Of a DNA stretch of 64,000 bases, positions 27,012 through 36,502 are shown one piece after another (position 1 is the stretch's first letter; each line of letters begins with the position of its first letter). The stretch covers positions 1 to 64,000 of the forward strand of contig NZ_JAUOPE010000010.1 in the NCBI RefSeq assembly GCF_030546755.1, in the 5' to 3' direction. The translations under genes were made by a program, and so were the position numbers. A model generated the notes under the pieces. That model was not told the origin of the DNA, did not search any database, and saw nothing but the letters and a program-made list of their open reading frames with translations. This DNA is from Colwellia sp. 1_MG-2023 (GTDB lineage Bacteria; Pseudomonadota; Gammaproteobacteria; Enterobacterales; Alteromonadaceae).

Positions 27012-27994
27012 TGAGTGAAAGTAAACAAAAAGTATCCGTTTTTGCTCCGGCATCTATTGGTAATGTTAGCGTTGGTTTTGATGTATTAGGTTTAGCGGTA
27101 AAACCGATTGACGGCACGCTTTTAGGTGATGTTGTATCGGTAGCTGCAAGTGATTCTGATAGCTTAATTGTTCAAGGTGAATTTGCTAAAAAGCTTCCTG
27201 GTGAGCCAACCGATAATATTGTATGGCATTGTTTGACGTTATTTAACCAAGCCTTGGTTGAAGCAAACCAAGCTATCGATACAGTTTTGTTAACGCTAGA
27301 GAAAAAAATGCCCGTTGGTAGTGGTTTAGGTTCAAGTGCATGTTCTGTAGTAGCAGCACTTGAAGCGTTAAATTGTTATTATCAAACCAATCATCACTTT
27401 AGTTTTGATAAAGAAAAAATGCTCTTTATGATGGGGCAAATGGAAGCACAGATCAGCGGTAGTTTACATTACGATAATGTTGCGCCTTGTTACTATGGCG
27501 GTATGCAATTAATGGTACCTGACAGTAATATTATTACCCGCACTTTACCTTCTTTTGATGATTGCTATTTTGTTATGGCCTATCCGGGTATTGAAGTGTC
27601 AACCAAGGCCGCTCGTGATGTGTTACCCGATAGTTATTCGCGTAGTGACCTTATTACCTTTGGTCAAAACTTAGCTACTTTTGTTGATGCTTGTCATCGA
27701 AATGATAAACAGCAAGCATTCTCAGTAGTAACCGATATTGTTGCGCAACCTTATCGTCAGCATCTTTTACCTGGTTTTGAAAACGCTTGTGATTACTTAT
27801 CATCACAAGGTTGTTTAGCGGTAGGGATCTCGGGTTCAGGGCCGACACTTTTTTGTGTAACAGATGATAAAGAAAAAGCACAAAGTTTCGCGCTTTGGTT
27901 AGAAGAGCATTATTTACAGACTTTAAGCTCAGGAGTATGTGAAGGTTTTGTTCATGTATGCCAAGCAGATATTCAAGGCGCATGTCAGATATAA
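27011..27994 (+). CDS. thrB: Homoserine kinase ThrB
   Basis: A 327-residue GHMP kinase that phosphorylates homoserine. Motifs: VFAPASIGNVSVGFDVLG (about 9-26), the ATP loop PVGSGLGSSACS (about 97-108), and GISGSGPTLF near residue 275. The ATG at 27011 overlaps the thrA stop (TAATG) and is preferred over an upstream in-frame start inside thrA. Confidence 0.97.
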   Translation: MSESKQKVSVFAPASIGNVSVGFDVLGLAVKPIDGTLLGDVVSVAASDSDSLIVQGEFAKKLPGEPTDNIVWHCLTLFNQALVEANQAIDTVLLTLEKKMPVGSGLGSSACSVVAALEALNCYYQTNHHFSFDKEKMLFMMGQMEAQISGSLHYDNVAPCYYGGMQLMVPDSNIITRTLPSFDDCYFVMAYPGIEVSTKAARDVLPDSYSRSDLITFGQNLATFVDACHRNDKQQAFSVVTDIVAQPYRQHLLPGFENACDYLSSQGCLAVGISGSGPTLFCVTDDKEKAQSFALWLEEHYLQTLSSGVCEGFVHVCQADIQGACQI

Positions 27995-28047
27995 CAAAAA
28001 GCTTTGTTAATAGATAACGCCATTTAAGTATTAGTAGGAAGTTACAA

Positions 28048-29352
28048 GTGAAATTTTATAATTTAAAAGAAAATGATGAACAAGTCAGTTTTGCAGGTGC
28101 TGTAAAGCAAGGATTAGGGCGTAACCAAGGATTATTTTTTCCTGAAGAGATCCCTCAGTTCGATAATATTGAAAAACTATTGGCATTGCCAATGGTGGAG
28201 CGAAGCGTTGAAGTGCTTTATCCCTTTGTTAGCGAAGATCTAACAAAAGCGCAGCTTCTTGATATTGTAACCGATGCTTTTAATTTTCCTGCACAAATTC
28301 AACCTATCAGCGAAAATAGAGCGATTTTAGAATTGTTTCATGGCCCAACATTAGCCTTTAAAGATTTTGGCGCTCGTTTTATGGCCCGATGTTTACAAGC
28401 TTTCAGTGCTAAAGAAGGGAAAGGCAAAAAAATTACTATTTTAACGGCAACGTCTGGTGATACTGGTGCCGCCGTAGCACATGCTTTTCATGGCATAGAT
28501 AACATTCGTGTCGTGATTATGTACCCGAAAGGTAAAATCAGTTTATTACAAGAAAAAATGTTCACAACGCTCGGTGGCAATATTGAAACAATCGCGGTAG
28601 AGGGTGATTTTGATGATTGCCAAGCGTTAGTAAAACAATCATTTGATGATAAAGCGTTAAAAGAAGCAATTGGGTTAAACTCTGCTAATTCTATTAATAT
28701 TAGTCGTTTGCTTGCACAAATTTGCTATTACTTTGAAGCCGTCGCTCAGCTTTATCGTCAAAAAGGCGCAGCGGCCCTTAACAATATTGTTTTTTCTGTG
28801 CCTAGTGGTAATTTCGGAAATTTAACGGCAGGTTTATTTGCTAAAGCGATGGGGTTACCTATTAAACGTTTTATTGCTGCAACCAACGCCAATGATACGG
28901 TTCCTCGTTATTTGAAAACCGGCGAATGGTCACCGAATGAAACTGTTGCTACTATGTCGAATGCCATGGATGTGAGTAACCCGAACAATTGGCCTCGCGT
29001 CGAGTTTATGTTGAAGTCTGGCTTAGTAGATAAAGATTGTGTCAGCTCAGTGTCTATCGATGAAGAGCAAACGCAAATGACAGTGATTGGTTTAGCTAAA
29101 CTGGGTTATATTAGTGAGCCTCATGCCGCTGTCGCTTATAAAGCATTACAATATAATGCCACGGATGAGGAATTTGGTGTCTTTTTAGGTACTGCTCATC
29201 CGGCTAAGTTTAAAGAAGTGGTGGAAAGCACGTTAGGACAGCCTATTGGTTTACCAAAAGAGTTGGCTGATTGTGCCTCGGAGACAATTCTTTCCGTTGA
29301 ACAAAGTACTGAGTTTAGCGATTTAAGGCAGTATTTATTAGCAAAAGCATAA
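28048..29352 (+). CDS. thrC: Threonine synthase ThrC
   Basis: A 434-residue PLP enzyme converting O-phosphohomoserine to threonine. It starts with GTG after TAGGAAG. Motifs: LFHGPTLAFKDFGARFM (Lys in AFKDF binds PLP), TATSGDTGAAVAHAF and VPSGNFGNLTAG. Length and order fit the gammaproteobacterial enzyme. It is 53 bp after thrB and ends the operon at a terminator. Confidence 0.97.
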   Translation: MKFYNLKENDEQVSFAGAVKQGLGRNQGLFFPEEIPQFDNIEKLLALPMVERSVEVLYPFVSEDLTKAQLLDIVTDAFNFPAQIQPISENRAILELFHGPTLAFKDFGARFMARCLQAFSAKEGKGKKITILTATSGDTGAAVAHAFHGIDNIRVVIMYPKGKISLLQEKMFTTLGGNIETIAVEGDFDDCQALVKQSFDDKALKEAIGLNSANSINISRLLAQICYYFEAVAQLYRQKGAAALNNIVFSVPSGNFGNLTAGLFAKAMGLPIKRFIAATNANDTVPRYLKTGEWSPNETVATMSNAMDVSNPNNWPRVEFMLKSGLVDKDCVSSVSIDEEQTQMTVIGLAKLGYISEPHAAVAYKALQYNATDEEFGVFLGTAHPAKFKEVVESTLGQPIGLPKELADCASETILSVEQSTEFSDLRQYLLAKA

Positions 29353-29386
29353 AGTTTTATTCATTTAAAATTTGATACGTTACACT

Positions 29387-29417
29387 AAGGGCATTGTTAA
29401 ATAACTGCCCTTTTTTT
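29387..29417 (+). terminator. thrABC terminator, abutting the ung start codon
   Basis: Stem AAGGGCA (29387-29393) pairs with TGCCCTT (29406-29412), with an inner GTT/AAC extension, followed by a run of T to 29417. The next three bases are the ATG of ung. Confidence 0.8.
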
Positions 29418-30140
29418 ATGTCTAAAATTTTACCGCAATGGCAAGCGATTATTACTCGCGAAAGTCAGCAACCCTATTTTGTAGCGTTACAGAAAACCTT
29501 GGTAGAACAAAGAAAACAGCACGTTATTTTTCCTCAAGAAGAAGATGTTTTTAATGCCTTTACTTATTGCGATTTAACGGATATTAAAGTGGTTATTATC
29601 GGCCAAGATCCTTATCATGGCGTCGGAAAAAATAATCAACCACAAGCTCATGGTTTAGCTTTTTCGGTGAATCCTGATATTAAAATCCCACCGTCTTTAG
29701 TTAACATATACAAAGAATTAGCAACAGATATTGACGGCTTTGAAATTCCTGAACATGGCAATCTCGTTGAATGGGCAAAGCAAGGCGTTTTGTTGCTCAA
29801 TACTGTGCTAACTGTTAAGCAAGCCCAAGCACATGCTCACGCGAAATTAGGCTGGGAAAAATTTACTGATGCCATTATTGAAGAAATTAATCAAAATAAT
29901 AATGGCTGTTGTTTTTTGCTCTGGGGGAGTCATGCTCAGAAAAAAGGCAATAATATTAACCCTAACAAACATTGTATTTTAACTTCTGTGCATCCGTCAC
30001 CGTTATCGGCTTATCGAGGCTTCTTTGGTTGCCAGCATTTTTCTATGGCTAATCAATGGTTAATCAAAAAACATAAAACAGTCATTGATTGGTCAGTTTC
30101 ACCAATAAGATCAGATCATCAAACAAGGTTATTTGATTGA
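29418..30140 (+). CDS. ung: Uracil-DNA glycosylase
   Basis: A 240-residue family-1 UDG that removes uracil from DNA. Motifs: GQDPYHG (catalytic Asp and His), KIPPSLVN (the 4-Pro loop) and [13 protein letters not shown] (Leu-insertion loop). The start ATG at 29418 matches the family N-terminus (ILPQWQAI), but it has no Shine-Dalgarno site: the U tract of the thrC terminator directly touches it. Between DPYHG and AHGLAFSV there are five more residues (VGKNNQPQ) than in the E. coli enzyme. Confidence 0.95.
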   Translation: MSKILPQWQAIITRESQQPYFVALQKTLVEQRKQHVIFPQEEDVFNAFTYCDLTDIKVVIIGQDPYHGVGKNNQPQAHGLAFSVNPDIKIPPSLVNIYKELATDIDGFEIPEHGNLVEWAKQGVLLLNTVLTVKQAQAHAHAKLGWEKFTDAIIEEINQNNNGCCFLLWGSHAQKKGNNINPNKHCILTSVHPSPLSAYRGFFGCQHFSMANQWLIKKHKTVIDWSVSPIRSDHQTRLFD

Positions 30141-30336
30141 GTATATTCTTTATCTACTAAGCCCATGAAATAATTTTTCACTATCTAAATAAAAAGAAAA
30201 AATTTTACCTTATCTAAGAATATACAATACCGTTTTGGAATTATTTTGCTAAATTATCTTTCCTGTGAGTTTTATATTGTGACAAATAGTTTGTTTGGTA
30301 GAATTATATTATTGTTTTTTACCGCTTGGTGTTGTT

Positions 30337-31854
30337 ATGTCCTTAGAAAATCACTTTATTCCTTTTCGTCGTCACGTTATAGGTAACGATTTAACTCATC
30401 AAATAAATGGTCAAAACCTCGCAATTATATATGCTGATTGGACAGCGAGCGGGCGTTTATATCAACCGATTGAAGATTATATTACCAACACGCTCGGTCC
30501 TTATGTTGCCAACACTCATACAGAAACCAATTTGACTGGCAGCGCGATGACGCATGCTTATCATGAGGCGCAACACGTGATTAAAAAGCATATTAATGCT
30601 TGTAATAATGATGTGTTGATCACTGCTGAGGCAGGCATGACAGGGGTGATTAATAAATTTCAACGTATTCTAGGTTTACGAATTCCTGAGCGTATGCAAG
30701 AACAAGTGAGCTTTAATGAAATTGATAAGCCTGTCGTTTTTATCACCCATATGGAACATCACTCAAATCAAACATCTTGGTATGAATGCGATGTTACCTT
30801 GGAGATTATAGATCCTGACAGCAATGGCTTACCGTCGTTAGAACATTTACAAACGTTATTAGCGAAGTATCAAGATAGAAAAGTAAAAATAGGCTCGTTT
30901 TCAGCGTGTTCTAATGTTACAGGTATTAAAACGCCTTATTACCAACTTGCTGAAATCATGCACGAACATAACGGCTTATGTTTTGTCGATTTTGCTTGCT
31001 CAGCGCCCTATGTTGATATTGATATGCATCCGGCGAATCCTAAACAAGCGCTTGATGCTATTTACTTTTCGCCTCATAAATTTCTTGGTGGACCAGGTAG
31101 TTCAGGCGTTTTAGTGTTTAATAAATCCTTGTATAAAAATAAAGTGCCTGATCATCCAGGCGGGGGAACGGTCACCTGGACGAATCCTTGGGGAGAACAT
31201 AGTTTTTTTGATGATATCGCTTTGCGCGAAGACGGTGGCACGCCTGGATTTTTACAATGTATTCGTACTGCTTTAGCGATTAAAGTAAAAGATGCGATGG
31301 GGGTTAAAAACATAGCCCTGCGCGAAAAAGAAATTACTGATTATGTGATGGATAATTTAAGTAAAAATGAACGTGTGGTAATGCTAGAGCCTAAAATGAA
31401 AGATCGTTTAGCAATCGTGTCATTTTACGTGCTTGGTGCCCATTACAATTTAGTGGTTCGTATTCTCAACGATCGTTTTGGCGTGCAAACGCGAGGCGGT
31501 TGTTCTTGTGCAGGCACTTATGGTCACATTTTACTGAATGTTGATCATGATACGTCGAATAAAATCACTGAAAAAATCAATTCAGGTGATTATGCGGAAA
31601 AACCAGGTTGGATCCGCGCTTCATTTCATCCGACGATGTCGAATAAAGAAATCGAATTTGTTGTTGATGCTATCAATCAAGTTACCGAGAATATTGACCA
31701 ATGGAGTCAAGATTATCGCTTTAACCCCGCAACAGGAGATTTTGAACATTGTCATTTGGCGGTTGAGTTTCCAGAATTAAAAGGGTTTGATCCGATGCAT
31801 TCGTGTTCGGTTAATAAAACGACCCCTTCAATTTTACATCGCATTTTTGGTTAA
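30337..31854 (+). CDS. Class V aminotransferase / cysteine-desulfurase-like PLP enzyme
   Basis: A 505-residue fold-type I PLP enzyme of the SufS/CsdA superfamily, longer than usual (about 400). The PLP lysine is in YFSPHKFLGGPGSSGVLV, with FVDFACSAPYV carrying the cofactor Asp. A cysteine-rich segment QTRGGCSCAGTYGH lies where desulfurases have their mobile active-site loop. The ATG at 30337 is chosen over an upstream GTG-like frame lacking family similarity. Similar proteins are annotated only as 'aminotransferase class V'; substrate unknown. The GNAT gene is convergent. Confidence 0.8.
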   Translation: MSLENHFIPFRRHVIGNDLTHQINGQNLAIIYADWTASGRLYQPIEDYITNTLGPYVANTHTETNLTGSAMTHAYHEAQHVIKKHINACNNDVLITAEAGMTGVINKFQRILGLRIPERMQEQVSFNEIDKPVVFITHMEHHSNQTSWYECDVTLEIIDPDSNGLPSLEHLQTLLAKYQDRKVKIGSFSACSNVTGIKTPYYQLAEIMHEHNGLCFVDFACSAPYVDIDMHPANPKQALDAIYFSPHKFLGGPGSSGVLVFNKSLYKNKVPDHPGGGTVTWTNPWGEHSFFDDIALREDGGTPGFLQCIRTALAIKVKDAMGVKNIALREKEITDYVMDNLSKNERVVMLEPKMKDRLAIVSFYVLGAHYNLVVRILNDRFGVQTRGGCSCAGTYGHILLNVDHDTSNKITEKINSGDYAEKPGWIRASFHPTMSNKEIEFVVDAINQVTENIDQWSQDYRFNPATGDFEHCHLAVEFPELKGFDPMHSCSVNKTTPSILHRIFG

Positions 31855-31863
31855 TCAAAAATC

Positions 31864-31900
31864 GATTGATAAACGCTTTTTAATCATGAGTTTATCAATC
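31864..31900 (-). terminator. Hairpin at the end of the GNAT gene
   Basis: A perfect 11-bp stem GATTGATAAAC / GTTTATCAATC (31864-31874 with 31890-31900) between convergent genes; on the minus strand GATTTTTGATT follows. It overlaps the GNAT stop codon. Confidence 0.55.
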
Positions 31901-32464
31901 AAATTTAATAAGCATTTCAGCGGCACTACAATGACAAGTATTGCCGCAAATAGGACAAAAATAACCTTGCAAACTTAATTCATGCCAACGATCTGCATGT
32001 ACTTTAATCAAACTACCACCACATTTAGTGAAATATTTAACCGCACTGTTACCTGGGCTTTGCATCCACAAATGACTGACTCCAGCTTGTGCGCCTTGTT
32101 TTTTAGCAGCATTAACGGCAAGTTTAAGCAGATGACTCCCTATGCCATAGCCGCGGTAATTTTCATCGACCGTGTTGCATTTAAAATAACAAACCTTGCT
32201 TTGCTCAGTCGGCCAAAGTTCAGGTGAACACCAAGTGTCTATTGACCATTGCCCAACAGCAAAGCTGACACGAAAACCAACTAGTTTGTTACCTTCATAT
32301 GCGACAAAACCGGCATTAATACCATTTTTAATGCCTTTTTGAACCCATTGCTCAAGTTTTTCGTTGTCGATATATCCTTCACCGTGCACTTGAGTGCCAA
32401 GTGCAACTACAGCTTGGTAATCTTCAGGGGTAATCGTGTTATAGCTTATGGTGTTTTTCATCAT
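31895..32464 (-). CDS. GNAT acetyltransferase with a C-terminal Cys knuckle
   Basis: A 189-residue acyl-CoA N-acyltransferase. The acetyl-CoA loop is YRGYGIGSHLLKLAV (about 109-123). After the GNAT fold comes a short Cys/His tail, CPICGNTCHCS (about 170-180), which could bind zinc. The N-terminus is divergent from the FAD oxidoreductase gene by 65 bp. Substrate not recognised. Two adjacent ATGs are possible starts. Confidence 0.75.
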   Translation of the reverse strand: MMKNTISYNTITPEDYQAVVALGTQVHGEGYIDNEKLEQWVQKGIKNGINAGFVAYEGNKLVGFRVSFAVGQWSIDTWCSPELWPTEQSKVCYFKCNTVDENYRGYGIGSHLLKLAVNAAKKQGAQAGVSHLWMQSPGNSAVKYFTKCGGSLIKVHADRWHELSLQGYFCPICGNTCHCSAAEMLIKFD

Positions 32465-32529
32465 TTATTTGATTGACCTTTTGCGGATTGTTGTTAGTTT
32501 ACCATTGGAATAATAATTTAGGGAAACCT

Positions 32530-33867
32530 ATGTACGATCCTTTACATGATAAATCGCCAGGTTGCGGAGAAAAATATCCCAATAGTTACTGGGCGAATAT
32601 CTCAGGTGATGCCCCTGAGAGTGACGGCACATTACAGCAAGATATTGAAGTGGATGTTGCGATAATTGGTGCTGGTTATACGGGAATGTCTTGTGCTTTG
32701 CATCTTGCTAAAGAGCACTGCATTAAAGCCCATGTGTTAGAAGCGAACCAAACCGCATGGGGTTGTAGTGGCCGCAACGCAGGTTTTATTTTAAAGTCGT
32801 CGGGAAGAAAGTCTTTTTCAACCATGCAAAAGCAATGGGGTGAAGAAGTGATGCGGGGTATTTATCAAGAAATGTCGGCAGGTGTTGAAACGGTTAACCA
32901 ATTGATTGATGAAGGTATCGACTGTGATCCGCAATCTTTAGGCTATATCAAGGTTGCTCATAAAGCGAATAAACTCAACGAGTTAATTGATTTAGCGAAA
33001 CTGCAAAAAGAAATGTTTGGCTACGATGTTGAAATTTTATCGAAAGATGAACTCAGTCAACAATACATGGATGATAAAAATGCGTTTGGTGCAATCCGTT
33101 ATCAAGATGGTTTTGGCTTAAATCCATTAAAATTGGCGTGGGGTTATCAAAAGTTAGCCCGTCAAGCCGGCGCTAAAATCTATTGTTCATCGCCGGTGAC
33201 GCAATGGCATGAAGATGGACAATATCAGCAGTTAATCACTCCTCAAGGCGTAGTGAAAGCAAAGAAAGTGGTGATTGCCACTAATGGTTACACTCCTAAA
33301 AATTTTAATGCGTTAGTTGCTGAGCGAACCTTACCTGTGTTATCGCAAATTATTGTGACAGAGCCGTTAACGGATGATCAAATAGCAGCTTGTAATTTTC
33401 TCACTTCCAATGTGGTTATGGATACAAGGGCGTTGAAATACTATTATCGAAAACTACCCGATAATCGCATTCTATTTGGTGGCAGAGGCGCAATTACCGG
33501 CAAGGGCGCGGAAGATCCTTATTATGCCAATCGATTATTGTCTGTATTAAAAACGAGTTTTCCACCATTACATTCATTGAATATTGCCTATGCGTGGTCT
33601 GGCTGGATCTGTATGGCGTTAGATGATTTACCGCATATTTACCAAAATGAAACGAAAGATGTTTTCTATAGTATGGGGTACTGTGGCGCAGGTGTGTCAT
33701 TTTCAGTACAGGCGGGCAAACGATTAGCGGACAAGGTGGCTGAAAAGTCAGTGCCAAATTTACCTTTATATGATCGTCCTTTACCTAAATTCCCATTAGC
33801 GCCATTAAGACGTGTTGGGCAATGGGGATATTTTCATTATGGAAAAATTAAAGATACTTGGTTTTAA
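32530..33867 (+). CDS. FAD-dependent oxidoreductase (DAO family, PuuB-like)
   Basis: A 445-residue flavoprotein of the D-amino-acid oxidase family. The FAD-binding motif is VAIIGAGYTGMSCALHLA (about 42-59), followed by the acidic LEAN and CSGRNAGFILKSSG. The C-terminal part has YSMGYCGAGVSFS, the FAD-closing segment. It resembles gamma-glutamylputrescine oxidase and related amine oxidases, but the substrate is uncertain. The ATG at 32530 with GGGA five bases before it is chosen; upstream in-frame sequence matches nothing. A terminator follows. Confidence 0.82.
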   Translation: MYDPLHDKSPGCGEKYPNSYWANISGDAPESDGTLQQDIEVDVAIIGAGYTGMSCALHLAKEHCIKAHVLEANQTAWGCSGRNAGFILKSSGRKSFSTMQKQWGEEVMRGIYQEMSAGVETVNQLIDEGIDCDPQSLGYIKVAHKANKLNELIDLAKLQKEMFGYDVEILSKDELSQQYMDDKNAFGAIRYQDGFGLNPLKLAWGYQKLARQAGAKIYCSSPVTQWHEDGQYQQLITPQGVVKAKKVVIATNGYTPKNFNALVAERTLPVLSQIIVTEPLTDDQIAACNFLTSNVVMDTRALKYYYRKLPDNRILFGGRGAITGKGAEDPYYANRLLSVLKTSFPPLHSLNIAYAWSGWICMALDDLPHIYQNETKDVFYSMGYCGAGVSFSVQAGKRLADKVAEKSVPNLPLYDRPLPKFPLAPLRRVGQWGYFHYGKIKDTWF

Positions 33868-33900
33868 ATTGCGCCCTTAAAATTAAATAGCCAGTTAAAT

Positions 33901-33932
33901 AAAAACACCAGCCTATTAAGCTGGTGTTTTTT
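33901..33932 (+). terminator. Bidirectional terminator
   Basis: AAAACACCAGC / GCTGGTGTTTT around the 7-nt loop CTATTAA, with T runs on both strands. It separates the convergent FAD oxidoreductase and lipoprotein genes. Confidence 0.88.
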
Positions 33933-33969
33933 ATCTAAACAGTGACGATAATAATTTTAGCTTTCGTGG

Positions 33970-36381
33970 TTATAGTAAGTTAATTGATTTAGTCACGTAT
34001 GTTGTTGCTAAAGTATTAGGTGTTTCAATACTAATCGTTAACGTTGCTGTTGCCGGATCACCATTGATAGGGTTATTAATCGCGAAATCCATTGCTGCAA
34101 AACCGTCTGCATTAGTATTTCCTATTGATACTGTCGTTGTTCCTTGTAATTCACCGCCATCAAGCGTTGCTGTAACTATAGTACCAATAGGCATGGTTTG
34201 CATTGCACTGTCTGCAAAACGAAAACGTAATGCTAATGAAGTACCATCGGCAACGTCAGGTAGATTAGCACTTGTTCCCTGATTATCGGCATAAGTTGTT
34301 GTCTCAGTGGTATCTGATAAAACAAAGTTTGGGTTATTGCTTGATGACATAATTAATACTAAAGCTTTACGTAACGTTGCTTTTTTGGCATTACTGTCAC
34401 ATTTATCACCACTACATTGCGGACCGTTAAATTTACCGTCGGCAGCGCTATATTGTTCATCGCCATTTTGATCAAAAAACGTAGTTTCTTCAGGATCTTT
34501 CACATAGTTTTCATTGTCATCACGCCATGCTTCTGACATATCAACAAAACCAGAAGATAACGCAACTTGTCGGCCGAAACCTGAATTGACCATATCATTA
34601 CTAATTGCATCACCATCGTTATTATCAAAAACATTGTCACCGTTGGAATCGAAAAAGGTTTCATGACCCGAAGTGGTCGCTAATATTGTTGCACGATGAT
34701 CGAGTAAATAAGGCTCTGTTGCTGTCCAGGTTACTGAACAATTACCGGCCAAGGTGTTACACGTTGATTCAATACTGCCACCTTCGGCAGTGAAGTTAAC
34801 GGGTGTGCCATCTGGTACTGGATTATTAAAGCTGTCGGCTAACCACACACGAATTGTTGATTGTTCACCGACGATATCTGCTTCTGGATTTAATACTGTG
34901 GCAGCGATAGTCATTGACGCTTGCTCAGGTAAACCCGTATTGACTGATAGTTCACTTGATTGTGTTTGCACGCTAATAGTTTCGCCATTAACTTCCATAG
35001 TAGCTTTGGCGCTAACTCTTACAACTGTCGGCACTGTACCTGATGAAACCTGTGTTGTAATTAAGCCTTGGCTATTGGTGAAACCACTGGTTCTGCTTAA
35101 GGCAATCCCCCCGATACTAGCATCTAAACTAAATTCAACTTCTTGTTGGGCAATTGGATTACCTAACTGACTTTTTAATAAAAAAGTTAAAGTGGACGTT
35201 TCTTGACCGCCACTGCCTTTAATAACGATTGAATCTGGCTGAGATGAAACAAACTCAATTGAACCAAGTGCTTCAGAACTAATATTGATATTCGCAGAAG
35301 CAGTATTGGTTACGCCATTTGATGTCACAGATGCAAGGATAACATCTTCAGTGCCATTAATACCGGCACAATTAATATCTTCAAAAGTAGCTCCTGCTTT
35401 ACCTTTTATGCTGAAAACTGTTTCGTCAATCGTTGCGGTTTCATTGATCACACAATTTGAAGTAAAAGAAACTGTCGTTGGTGTGTTAATAAAATTATTC
35501 TCGCTATCAATTAACTCAACAGTTAAGCCTAAGGTACCGCCTGCGCTAATGGTATTATCTGTAATTGAAAGTTTTATTGCTCCTTCGATAAATGTACTGT
35601 TTTCATCGAAATAACCGATACGGACATCATCGAGTAATACGCTATCTTCTGGAAGCACTTGATAGTTCATTTGTGCGCTGATACTACTGTTACTGGTTAA
35701 TGATACGGCTAGAACCCCAGCACCTGTCGCTCCATCACCTGAAAGAGTAACCGTTGCTTGACCGTTTTCATTGGTTAAAGCTGTGCTTGTAGTTAACGTG
35801 CCAATATCGGCTGCAACATTTATGATTTCATTTTTAACGGCTGCTCCCATGTTATCTACAAGCGTTATTTGTATTTGTACCTGTTCATTACTTTTGAATT
35901 GGTTGGTGTTTTGACCATTAAGTTGCATAGCAATTGATGCACTAAATGATGGGGCAGTGACAGTTGAGGTAATATATTCATAATCAATACTGTCAGATAA
36001 GCTTTTTTCAGCGTTAGTTACCGATGCCGTTAGTGTACCGGCACTCAATATTAGGTCATTATTGGCAATCGTAATGGTTGCGATACCGTTAGCATCAGTT
36101 AGTTTAGAATCAACTGATAAGTTACCTAAATCCGCAACATAATTTACTCGAGTACCACTCATTACCGCATTAAACTGATCTTTGACAGTTGCTTGAACGG
36201 TGACGGTATCGCTGGTATCAAAACTGAGTTGAGCAACTCCTTCGCTGTTTAGTAATGTAACTGAAATACTGGTTGCTACAGGTGTTTCTCCATTAGATGT
36301 GGGGTTATCTCCTGAACTACCGTTACAACCTGAGATGAAAATTAAAAGAAGCAAAGAAAGTGTGCTAAAAAACTTATTCAT
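33970..36381 (-). CDS. Large lipoprotein with tandem Ig-like (Big_1) domains
   Basis: An 803-residue lipoprotein: signal peptide with lipobox ISGC (Cys about 19), then at least five beta-rich repeats of the invasin/intimin bacterial Ig-like type. Repeat marks are DANGIATITI, NENGQATVTLSG and NSQGLITTQVSSG. Two aspartate-rich loops (about 575-595, DSNGDNVFDNNDGD, and about 617-650, FFDQNGDEQYSAADG) look like calcium-binding repeats. It is probably attached to the outer membrane and acts as a surface stalk or adhesin; this is inferred. It is the longest accessory gene in this stretch. A terminator separates it from its neighbour. Confidence 0.82.
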   Translation of the reverse strand: MNKFFSTLSLLLLIFISGCNGSSGDNPTSNGETPVATSISVTLLNSEGVAQLSFDTSDTVTVQATVKDQFNAVMSGTRVNYVADLGNLSVDSKLTDANGIATITIANNDLILSAGTLTASVTNAEKSLSDSIDYEYITSTVTAPSFSASIAMQLNGQNTNQFKSNEQVQIQITLVDNMGAAVKNEIINVAADIGTLTTSTALTNENGQATVTLSGDGATGAGVLAVSLTSNSSISAQMNYQVLPEDSVLLDDVRIGYFDENSTFIEGAIKLSITDNTISAGGTLGLTVELIDSENNFINTPTTVSFTSNCVINETATIDETVFSIKGKAGATFEDINCAGINGTEDVILASVTSNGVTNTASANINISSEALGSIEFVSSQPDSIVIKGSGGQETSTLTFLLKSQLGNPIAQQEVEFSLDASIGGIALSRTSGFTNSQGLITTQVSSGTVPTVVRVSAKATMEVNGETISVQTQSSELSVNTGLPEQASMTIAATVLNPEADIVGEQSTIRVWLADSFNNPVPDGTPVNFTAEGGSIESTCNTLAGNCSVTWTATEPYLLDHRATILATTSGHETFFDSNGDNVFDNNDGDAISNDMVNSGFGRQVALSSGFVDMSEAWRDDNENYVKDPEETTFFDQNGDEQYSAADGKFNGPQCSGDKCDSNAKKATLRKALVLIMSSSNNPNFVLSDTTETTTYADNQGTSANLPDVADGTSLALRFRFADSAMQTMPIGTIVTATLDGGELQGTTTVSIGNTNADGFAAMDFAINNPINGDPATATLTISIETPNTLATTYVTKSINLL

Positions 36382-36502
36382 AAATGAAAATTCCAGTACA
36401 GGATAATTATTTTTTGTTGTTAGACTAAATCATAAAAGTCTATTTAACAAAAGTCCACGTATATCAATGTACTATTTAAAGTGAAAAATGTTTAATTGCT
36501 AA

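Noticed and set aside
30235-30253. TTGG...GC resembling a sigma-54 promoter before the class V aminotransferase
   Set aside because: The GG-to-GC spacing is nine, not ten, and the flanks do not match.
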